Source: an uncultured Solobacterium sp. (lineage in GTDB: Bacteria; Bacillota_I; Bacilli_A; Erysipelotrichales; Erysipelotrichaceae). Taken from it: a DNA stretch of 38,957 nt. Made by a program: the position numbers and the translations under genes. This document shows positions 17,924 through 24,939 of this stretch, in pieces (the stretch's first letter is position 1; every line of letters starts with the position of its first letter). Location: positions 1 through 38,957 of the forward strand of contig CAKMPP010000152.1 in assembly GCA_927911475.1 (NCBI GenBank). Reading direction: 5' to 3'. The notes beneath the pieces were generated by a model. That model was not told where the DNA came from. It saw nothing but the letters and a program-made list of their open reading frames with translations, and searched no databases.

Positions 17924-18159
17924 GTAAACTACCACAATTAATCACGACAAAAAATTGTCCAAAGTGCAAACTCATCAAAGAATACATGGCGCAAAGAAAC
18001 TTTGTGTATGAAGTTTTAGAAGCAGAGAAGAATATGAAGCTATGTAGAAATTTAGGCATTATGATAGCGCCAACGATGTTAGTCCATCATGAGGATGAAA
18101 TTGAACAACTCATTGGTTTTGAGGCAATTCAGAAGTTTGTGGACAAATATGACAAGTAG
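17920..18159 (+). CDS. Glutaredoxin/NrdH-like redoxin
   Basis: This 79-residue thioredoxin-fold protein has the redox motif NCPKC (Cys13, Cys16), the cis-proline segment IAPTMLV and a C-terminal G-F-EAIQKFV helix. Such proteins pass electrons to ribonucleotide reductases. It starts at the ATGA overlap with nrdD (17920-17923), so it is translationally coupled, which suggests it is the dedicated reductant of this NrdD; some class III reductases use redoxins instead of formate. This functional link is inference. A strong terminator follows 5 nt after the stop. Confidence 0.8.
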   Translation: MSKLPQLITTKNCPKCKLIKEYMAQRNFVYEVLEAEKNMKLCRNLGIMIAPTMLVHHEDEIEQLIGFEAIQKFVDKYDK

Positions 18160-18164
18160 TATAT

Positions 18165-18191
18165 AAGCCAAGAGTGTTCTTGGCTTTTTTT
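18165..18191 (+). terminator. Intrinsic terminator of the nrdG-nrdD-redoxin operon
   Basis: AAGCCAAGA (18165-18173) pairs with TCTTGGCTT (18178-18186) around GTGT, followed by a run of seven T. Confidence 0.93.
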
Positions 18192-18240
18192 GTGAAAAAA
18201 TGTGAGAGAAATCGCTGACGATGCGAAATAAAACGATAGA

Positions 18241-18249
18241 TGTTACAAT
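18241..18249 (+). promoter_or_regulatory. Extended -10 promoter of the L,D-transpeptidase gene
   Basis: TGT-TACAAT (18241-18249) is an extended -10 element. The preferred ATG (18257) lies 7 nt beyond it, at the expected transcription start, so the message would be leaderless. Confidence 0.45.
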
Positions 18250-18256
18250 ACATGGT

Positions 18257-19384
18257 ATGAAAAAGAGGAAACTAGACTTTAAACGATTAATATTAGTGCT
18301 AGTCGCTGCTGTGATGTTGTTTGTGGCAGTGGGTAGTGTCTTATTATATGGACTCTCTTTCGTCTATGATGCATTCCGTAGAATGACTACAGGAATAACA
18401 TTATCAATTGATGAATCAAAGTTAAATGTGGAATATGGTTCTACATTTGATCCGAAGGGGATTATTTTAGACTCTGTTGGGGATTTGGAAGTTGAAGGTA
18501 CGGTAAATACAAATCAGGTAGGTAGTTATCCAATTGTATACCGCTTAAAAGATAAAGATGTTCAAAAGGAATATAAATATAGTGTCACGGTAGAAGACCA
18601 TATAGCTCCAAATATTACACTTGTGGATACTGCAGTTGCAGTAAATCGTGGTGAGAACTTTCAGACTTCTACTATCGTACATACTGTAAGTGATTCTGTT
18701 GATGGAAGTTTGTCTTATAGCAGCGAACTATCAAATGGAACCTATACAATCAGTGGAACTGTAGATACAAACACGATGGGTACATACCCCGTAACTGTCA
18801 CGGCGAAGGATAAGAATGGCTTAGAAACAAGCGCCACTTCATATGTGACAGTTGTAGATCCTTCAATCAGTACACCGTATATGATTCGTGTCAATCGTGT
18901 ATTCAATACGGTAACAATTTATGCATACGATCAAACAACAGGTAGTTGTACAATTCCTGTTAAGGCAATGTTATGTTCTGTAGGACCTGAAACTCCAACA
19001 GGTGTATTCCATACCTTTAATCGTAGCCGCTGGCGCCCATTATATGGTGATGTCTATGGTCAATATGTAACGGATATTGTAAATGATATTTTATTCCACT
19101 CTGTTCCATATCTTACACAGAATCCAAGTGATTTAGAGTACGAAGAGTTTAACAAGCTAGGAACATCAGCGTCACTAGGTTGTGTTCGTCTATCGGTGAA
19201 GGATGTAAAGTGGATTTATGACTACTGTCCATTAGGTATAACGGTTGAAATCTATGATGATGCAGAAACTCCTGGACCACTAGGCTTACCGGAGCAGACA
19301 AAGATTGATATCACAAATCCAAATCGTGGATGGGACCCAACCGATCCAGATCCAAGTAACCCTTGGTTATCACAAGCAAAATAA
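18257..19384 (+). CDS. Membrane-anchored L,D-transpeptidase (YkuD) with Ig-like repeats
   Basis: A signal-anchor helix (about residues 9-33) is followed by two extracellular beta-sandwich Ig-like repeats (about 45-112 and 113-200, each ending in a VTVxD-type strand). A C-terminal YkuD domain (about 205-340) carries ILFHS (His281) and SASLGCVRL (nucleophile Cys309). YkuD enzymes form 3-3 cross-links in peptidoglycan or attach proteins to it. The domain acts outside the membrane. I chose ATG 18257, giving MKKRKLDFKR and 375 residues. The in-frame ATG at 18221 lies upstream of the -10 element and lacks a good ribosome binding site. A Pro/Asp-rich tail ends the protein. Confidence 0.87.
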   Translation: MKKRKLDFKRLILVLVAAVMLFVAVGSVLLYGLSFVYDAFRRMTTGITLSIDESKLNVEYGSTFDPKGIILDSVGDLEVEGTVNTNQVGSYPIVYRLKDKDVQKEYKYSVTVEDHIAPNITLVDTAVAVNRGENFQTSTIVHTVSDSVDGSLSYSSELSNGTYTISGTVDTNTMGTYPVTVTAKDKNGLETSATSYVTVVDPSISTPYMIRVNRVFNTVTIYAYDQTTGSCTIPVKAMLCSVGPETPTGVFHTFNRSRWRPLYGDVYGQYVTDIVNDILFHSVPYLTQNPSDLEYEEFNKLGTSASLGCVRLSVKDVKWIYDYCPLGITVEIYDDAETPGPLGLPEQTKIDITNPNRGWDPTDPDPSNPWLSQAK

Positions 19385-19387
19385 AGC

Positions 19388-19428
19388 AAACCCTGTAATG
19401 TTAGATAACAACTTTATGGGGTTTTCTT
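19388..19428 (+). terminator. Probable intrinsic terminator after the transpeptidase gene
   Basis: AAACCCTGTAA (19388-19398) pairs with TTATGGGGTTT (19414-19424), including two G-U pairs, and is followed by TCTT. The -10 box of the next gene (TATAAT, 19430-19435) starts directly behind it. Confidence 0.65.
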
Positions 19429-19470
19429 ATATAATGAGTGTATCTAGTTTTAGATAGTGGGGAGGTAAGG

Positions 19471-20492
19471 ATGAGCGGACGCAAGATTTTAATTATCGGA
19501 GGTACTGGTGTCATTTCTTCAGCTGTACTAGGAATGCTAGCGAAGAGTCGTGATACAGAGCTATATGTTATCAATCGTGGACATCGTCCATTACCTGTAA
19601 TGGCAAATCATATTGTCTGTGATGCCAATGATACAGCTGCGATGCAGAAGATTATCGGTAATACTGTATTTGATGCGGTCATTGACTTTGTGGTCTATAC
19701 ACCAGACCAAGCAAGAGATCGTGTGTATCTATTCCAAAACCATACAAGACAATATATTTTCATCTCTACTGTCGTTGTATTCAACCATGAAAATAACTTC
19801 ATTCTCAATGAAGACTCTGTACAGAAGAATCGATTATCAAAGTATGGAAGAGATAAGGCTGCGTGTGAGGATGTATTCAACCAAGCTGCGAAGAAGGGCT
19901 TTCCAATCACTATCGTTAGACCTTCACAGACTTATGGCTTTGACCGTTTCCCATTGAGTGTAAAAGGTAAGAATTGCTGGAGCGTTGTATCGAGAATTCT
20001 GAGTGATAAACCAGTCATTATCCATGGAGATGGCCAATCTATCTGGCATATGATGCATAGTTATGACTTTGCGTATAATTTTATCCAACTGATAGGAAAT
20101 ATGAATGCAATCAATCGTTCGATTAACCTCGTTAATCCAGAGATTGTAACCTGGGATATGATTTACGATTCATTAGGAAAGGCATTAAATCGTAAGGTAC
20201 AGAAAGTACATATCGCATCTGAAACGCTCGCGATGAGCACAAAGTATCCTCTTTCAGAACAGATTGCTGGGGATAAGCAATTCTCTAATCTATATACAGA
20301 TATCGTAAGAGATACATTAATTCCTGATTTTTAAAATGTCTTATCAATTTAGATAAGGGAATTGAACTTTATACACAATACATCTGGGAACATAGTGAAT
20401 CCAGAGTTGAAGATCCTGACTTTGATGCATGGTGTGATCAAGTGATTAATGATTACCATGCCTATATGGGAAGATTCAATGCGAAATTCTAA
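19471..20492 (+). CDS. NAD-dependent epimerase/dehydratase family protein (one-base shift)
   Basis: The N-terminal Rossmann motif GGTGVISSAVLG, an acidic-to-basic nucleotide-binding region (VINRGHRP) and VRPSQTYG place this in the extended short-chain dehydrogenase (NAD-dependent epimerase) superfamily. The substrate is unknown; nucleotide sugars are usual. ATG 19471 follows GGGGAGG (19459-19465). As written the frame stops at 20334, but adding one T to the run 20328-20332 continues it as IPDFLKCLINLDKGIELY to TAA 20490-20492, with a terminator beginning at that stop. The downstream codons look fully coding (WCDQVINDYHAYMGRF), so this is a homopolymer deletion. The repaired protein has about 340 residues, a normal family length. 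Confidence 0.85.
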
Positions 20493-20518
20493 ACGTAGAG
20501 AAATCTACGTTTTTTTTT
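20492..20518 (+). terminator. Intrinsic terminator after the epimerase gene
   Basis: AACGTAGA (20492-20499) pairs with TCTACGTT (20504-20511) around a GAAA tetraloop, followed by a run of T. Confidence 0.93.
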
Positions 20519-20531
20519 GAGATAAAAGTAG

Positions 20532-20560
20532 TTGACTTATACCCTATGGGGGTATATAAC
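20532..20560 (+). promoter_or_regulatory. csoR-copA promoter with CsoR operator
   Basis: TTGACT (20532-20537), a 17-bp spacer and TATAAC (20555-20560) form the promoter. TATACCC (20538-20544) and GGGTATA (20550-20556) make a 7-5-7 palindrome filling the spacer, the classic G-tract operator of CsoR. Copper binding to CsoR would release it. Confidence 0.85.
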
Positions 20561-20584
20561 AGATGTATACAACGGAGGTGTGAG

Positions 20585-20878
20585 ATGCATCAATGTGAAG
20601 TAAGACATAAAAAAAGAACTGCAGATGAGCAGAAGAAACTTGTGACTAGATTAAAGCGTATTGAAGGTCAGGTACGTGGAATACAGAAGATGGTTGAAGA
20701 TGATTTATACTGTCCGGATATCTTGGTTCAGGTATCCGCTGTTACAAGTGCATTAAATAGTTTTAATAAAGAGTTATTGGCATGCCATATTCGTGGTTGT
20801 GTTGCCACAGATATACGACAAGGAAAAGATGAGTCGATAGATGAACTCGTAACAGTACTTCAAAAGTTAATGAAGTAA
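20585..20878 (+). CDS. csoR: Copper-sensing transcriptional repressor CsoR
   Basis: This 97-residue all-helical regulator of the CsoR/RcnR (DUF156) family shows RLKRIEGQVRGIQKMVE and the Cu(I) ligand set Cys-His-Cys in YCPDILVQ and ACHIRGC. It represses its own operon until Cu(I) binds. The frame is open further upstream, but ATG 20585 is chosen because GGAGGTG (20574-20580) precedes it and the promoter lies just before. A perfect CsoR-type palindrome in the promoter supports autoregulation. copA follows 16 nt after the stop. Confidence 0.95.
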   Translation: MHQCEVRHKKRTADEQKKLVTRLKRIEGQVRGIQKMVEDDLYCPDILVQVSAVTSALNSFNKELLACHIRGCVATDIRQGKDESIDELVTVLQKLMK

Positions 20879-20894
20879 TTAGAAAAGAGGTTTT

Positions 20895-23423
20895 ATGGAA
20901 AAATATATTGTGGAAGGTATGACTTGTGCGTCTTGCCAAGCCAGAGTTGAAAAAGCGGTATCCAAGGTAGATGGTGTACAATCCTGTGCAGTCAGTCTAC
21001 TAACAAATTCAATGGGAGTTGAAGGTAACGCAGACCCAAATGCGGTTATAAAAGCTGTCGAGAATGCAGGTTACAGTGCAAAGTTACAGTCAGAGACTAA
21101 TATTGAAAAAGAAAATACAGCTAGTGTTTCTGCAGAAGAGGAAGCTTTACAGGATCATGAAACACCAAAATTAAAGAAGCGTCTAGGGTATTCACTAGGC
21201 TACTTAGTGATCCTAATGTATATCACGATGGGTCATGGCATGTTAGATTTACCAGTACCATCCTTCTTAAATCACAATCACATTGGATTAGGATTAACAC
21301 AGATGTTTTTGACATTGATTGTGATGGTTATTAATAAGAAATTCTTTATCAGTGGATTTAAGTCATTCATACATGGTTCTCCAAATATGGATACATTAGT
21401 CGCATTAGGTTCTTCTGTATCCTTTGCGTGGTCAGTCTATGTATTGTATGTGATGACAGTACAGATTACAGATGGTGTAGCGAACATGGAACTGATGCCA
21501 CTCTATCATAGTCAGTTGTATTTTGAATCTGCCGCAATGATACTGGTATTCATTACAATTGGTAAGATGTTAGAAGCAAAATCCAAGGGTAAGACAACAG
21601 ACGCATTAAAGAGCTTAATGAAGCTAGCACCAAAGAAGGCTACCATCATTCGTGATGGTGTTGAGACAATCATCAATATCGATGAAGTAAAGTTAGATGA
21701 TATCTTCGTTGTAAAACCTGGTGAAAGTATCCCGATAGATGGTGTGATTATCTCTGGAGATAGTTCTATTAACGAATCTGCTCTAACAGGTGAGTCAGTA
21801 CCAGTGGATAAGAGCGTCAATGATACGATTAGTGCAGGTACCTTAAATATCTCTGGGTATTTACAGGCTAAGGCTACTCACGTCGGAAAAGATACGACAC
21901 TTTCTAAGATTATTCAATGGTAAGTGATGCAGCTGCCACAAAGGCTCCAATCGCAAAGATAGCTGATCAAATTTCAGCAGTATTCGTGCCTGCAGTCATT
22001 GTCATTTCCGTCATCGTGATGATTGGTTGGTTACTTGCAGGAGCTAGCTTTGTATATGCACTTGAGCGTGCAATTTCTGTATTAGTTATTTCCTGTCCAT
22101 GTGCATTAGGACTTGCGACGCCAGTGGCGATTATGGTAGGAAATGGTTTAGGATTCCAACATGGTATCTTATTTAAGACTTCTGAAGCTCTAGAAGAAAT
22201 GGGCAAGATGAACATCATCGCTCTAGATAAGACAGGAACAATTACAACTGGACAACCAACAGTAAAAGATATCTATCCAATTGGAGATATGAGTAAAAAT
22301 GATTTACTGCAAATCGCATATTCTGTTGAACAGAAATCCGAGCATCCATTTGCCAAAGCAATCATTGCGAAAGCACAACAGGAAAATATTCAAGCACTAC
22401 CAACAGAACAGTTTAAGAATGTTGTTGGTAGTGGTATCGAAGCAACACTCAATAATCATCTGATGCAAGCAGGATCAATGAGTTATATACGTACAATCGC
22501 AGATATATCATCAGATATTCAAGCGAAAGCAGATCAATATGCAAGTGAAGGTAAGACACCACTATTCTTTGCACAAGACGGAAAACTGATAGGTATGATT
22601 ACCGCTGCAGATACAATCAAGGAAGATTCATTCGATGCAATTACAAAGCTAAAACAACTAGGTATGCAGGTAGTTATGTTAACGGGTGATAATGAGCGTA
22701 CTGCTAGTGCGATTGCCAAGGTTGCAGGTGTTGACCGCGTTGTGGCTGGTGTAAAACCAGATGGAAAAGAAGCAGTTATCTCAGAACTTCAAAAACAAGG
22801 AAAAGTTGCGATGGTTGGTGATGGTATCAACGATGCACCAGCACTGACAAAAGCAGATATTGGTATTGCGATTGGTGCAGGTACTGATGTCGCAATTGAT
22901 TCTGCAGATATCGTATTATCTAACTCTACATTAACTGATGTTGTTAGAGCTGTTTAGACTGAGTCGAGCAACACTACGTAATGTCAAAGAGAATCTATTC
23001 TGGGCATTCTTCTATAACTTGATTTGTATTCCATTAGCAGCTGGTTTATTTGGCTTATCAATGAATCCAATGTTTGGTGCTGCAGCGATGGCGTTATCAA
23101 GTGTTACAGTATGCATGAATGCTTTAAGATTAAATTTATTTAAGATTGATAAAGATATTGAAGAAAAACATATTCAAAGAGAAAAACATATAGAAAGAAA
23201 AGAGGAAAAACAAATGGAAAAGAAGATTATGATTGAAGGTATGGTGTGTGGTCATTGTGAGAAGGCCGTAAAGAATGCACTCGAAAAGATTGATGGTGTA
23301 TCATCTGCCGAAGTATCACATGTTAGTAAGCAGGCTATCGTAACATTAAATAAAGAAGTATCTAATGAAGAGTTACGTAAAGCTGTTGAAGCAGAAGATT
23401 ATACAGTTACAGGAATTGAGTAA
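20895..23423 (+). CDS. copA: Copper-exporting P1B-ATPase CopA with C-terminal HMA domain (two shifts)
   Basis: CopA pumps Cu(I) out of the cytoplasm using ATP. In order: an N-terminal HMA domain (GMTCASCQ), membrane helices, the phosphatase loop (ALTGES), the metal channel motif SCPCALGLATP, the phosphorylation site DKTGT, SEHPF, GDGINDAPAL, and two last helices. Two single-base errors split it: a missing A at 21916-21917 (repair gives KIIQMVSDAAATKAP) and an extra T at 22953-22955 (repair gives RAVRLSRATLRNVKEN). Repaired length is 842 residues. After the last helix a charged linker (EKHIQREKHIERKEEKQ) leads in frame into a second HMA domain, GMVCGHC, which also has its own start signals (see the copZ entry). 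Confidence 0.93.
23214..23423 (+). CDS. copZ: Possible internally initiated copper chaperone CopZ
   Basis: Within the copA frame, ATG 23214 is preceded by AGAGGA (23201-23206) and would encode 69 residues, the normal size of CopZ, with MEKKIMIEGMVCGHC and the ferredoxin-like fold pattern of HMA domains. CopZ carries Cu(I) to CopA in the cytoplasm. The same codons also form the C-terminal domain of the long CopA. Either both products are made, or the joining linker hides a lost stop codon. Treat this as an alternative product of the copA locus. Confidence 0.5.
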   Translation: MEKKIMIEGMVCGHCEKAVKNALEKIDGVSSAEVSHVSKQAIVTLNKEVSNEELRKAVEAEDYTVTGIE

Positions 23424-23428
23424 CAACT

Positions 23429-23462
23429 AGATATCGATGATATTCATCGATATCTTTTTTTG
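23429..23462 (+). terminator. Intrinsic terminator of the copper operon
   Basis: AGATATCGATGA (23429-23440) pairs perfectly with TCATCGATATCT (23444-23455), followed by a run of T. Confidence 0.93.
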
Positions 23463-23489
23463 GTTAGTTTTATCAAACCATGCATACAA

Positions 23490-23522
23490 GAAAGAATGTC
23501 AAAAAGTGGCATTCTTTTTTAT
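23490..23522 (+). terminator. Second terminator-like hairpin after the copper operon
   Basis: AAAGAATG (23491-23498) pairs with CATTCTTT (23510-23517), followed by TTT. It would back up the first terminator 28 nt upstream and insulate the hypB promoter. Confidence 0.7.
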
Positions 23523-23611
23523 ACTTTCAAGGGATTTTGTAGTACTATGTTATCTTGTGAAAAAACTAATTAAATATTAAAATGTATAAAAATAAACAAC
23601 AAGGAGTAAAT

Positions 23612-24280
23612 ATGTACGAAATTTTCGAGACCAAAGAACGGTTGAGTGCAGATAACACCTTGGAAGCCCAAAAAGTACGTGATACATTAAAAGATCATCG
23701 TGTATATCTTATTAATTTAATGGCTTCGCCAGGTGCAGGTAAGACAACAACACTCGTCAGAATGATAGAGGAGTTGAAGAAAGATTACCGTGTAGGTGTG
23801 ATGGAAGCGGATGTCGATTCTGACGTAGATGCGAAGACAATTTCTAATCTAGGAGTAAAAGTAATTCAGCTCCATACAGGTGGTAGCTGTCATATGACAG
23901 CAGATATGACTGCCCGCGGAATGGCAAGGCTTAACATTGAAGACTTAGATGTTGTGATCTTGGAGAACATCGGTAACTTAGTATGCCCTGCTGAGTTTGA
24001 TACTGGTGCGAATTTAAAGCTAGTTATTCTAAGTATTCCTGAGGGTGATGATAAGCCACTGAAATATCCACTGATGTTTCAGGTAGGAGATATCTTACTC
24101 TTTAATAAAATTGATACTAAGGCAATCTTTGATTTTGATGAAGAGCGCTGTAAGGGCCATGTTCGTAAGCTGAATCCAAATATGGAATTCTATCCAATCA
24201 GTGCAAAGACTGGGGAAGGATTTTCTGACATGATAAATGCAATACGCAAGCGTATTGAAGCGTGGAGGAATATGGAATGA
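23612..24280 (+). CDS. hypB: HypB-type nickel-insertion GTPase, first copy
   Basis: This 222-residue SIMIBI GTPase shows the P-loop SPGAGKTT (about 38-46), MEADVDSDVDA, NKID and SAKTGEGF. The HypB metal site in the G domain is present as SCHM (Cys93, His94) and VCPAE (Cys125). HypB hands Ni(II) with HypA to [NiFe]-hydrogenases, or to urease in some bacteria. The N-terminal CxxCGC site of E. coli HypB and a His-rich tail are both absent. ATG 23612 follows AAGGAG (23601-23606); an in-frame ATG at 23582 has no such site. A second HypB overlaps its stop codon. Confidence 0.9.
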   Translation: MYEIFETKERLSADNTLEAQKVRDTLKDHRVYLINLMASPGAGKTTTLVRMIEELKKDYRVGVMEADVDSDVDAKTISNLGVKVIQLHTGGSCHMTADMTARGMARLNIEDLDVVILENIGNLVCPAEFDTGANLKLVILSIPEGDDKPLKYPLMFQVGDILLFNKIDTKAIFDFDEERCKGHVRKLNPNMEFYPISAKTGEGFSDMINAIRKRIEAWRNME

Positions 24281-24937
24281 AAATCATAGAACTCCATAAG
24301 AGTATAACTGCATCAAATGAAAAGGATGCAGATGCACTCGTGCACAGATGAAAGAACAGGGGACGCTTCTTATCAATTTAATGAGTTCTCCAGGCTCTGG
24401 TAAGACAACACTTCTAAGTTCAACGATAAAGTTGTTATCTGAAATAAAGATTGCAGTTCTTGAAGCAGATATTGAATCTGCGGTTGATGCAGAAAGAATT
24501 GAACAGTTAGGTGCTGTTGCAGTACAGGTACATACAGATGGTATGTGTCATATGGATGCAGGCATGACAAAGACGGGTATTGATGCGATGAAGGAACATA
24601 ACATTGACCTGGCATTCTTAGAGAATGTAGGAAACCTAATTTGTCCTGCGGAATATGATACAGGTGCTGGAAAGATGTCATGATTCTAAGTGTGACAGAA
24701 GGTGATGATAAACCTCTCAAATATCCATTGATGTTTGAAAAGAGTGATGCCCTAGTCATCAGTAAGATTGATGCGCTACCATATTTTGATTTTGATTTAG
24801 AAACGTGTATCAAACGCGTAAAGCGTTTAAACCCAAATATTAAAATTTTCCCTCTAAGTGCTAAAACCAAAGAGGGTATGAAAGAGTGGCTCAACTGGTT
24901 ACGAGAAGAAACAGGTGAGTGGAAAGTGAGAAGATAA
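24277..24937 (+). CDS. hypB: HypB-type GTPase, second copy (two one-base shifts)
   Basis: It starts at the ATGA overlap (24277-24280) with the first hypB. The repaired product has about 220 residues: MKIIELHKSITASNEKDADALRAQ, then SPGSGKTTLL, LEADIESAVDA, the metal site MCHM and ICPAE, SKID and LSAKTKEG. Two deletions split it: a C at 24339 (repair gives DALRAQMKEQ) and a G near 24674 (repair gives GAGKDVMILSV). All GTPase and metal ligands are kept, so this is a working paralogue rather than a relic. The two copies differ clearly in sequence, so they are an old duplication and might pair as a heterodimer (inference). Confidence 0.87.
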
Positions 24938-24939
24938 TT

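Noticed and set aside
21895..21930. Programmed frameshift in copA giving a short CopA product
   Set aside because: The break sits beyond the actuator region, would yield a non-functional 342-residue fragment, lacks a slippery heptamer with a structured stimulator, and matches the single-base homopolymer errors seen throughout the window.
23160..23215. Repeated GAAAAACATAT units in the copA linker as a mobile-element scar
   Set aside because: Only two short copies exist, they stay in frame and encode a charged linker (EKHI twice); simple slippage explains them.
23424..23530. Two adjacent hairpins as a possible CRISPR or repeat array
   Set aside because: The stems differ in sequence and each is followed by a T-tract, so they are terminators; no repeated units with spacers occur anywhere in the window.
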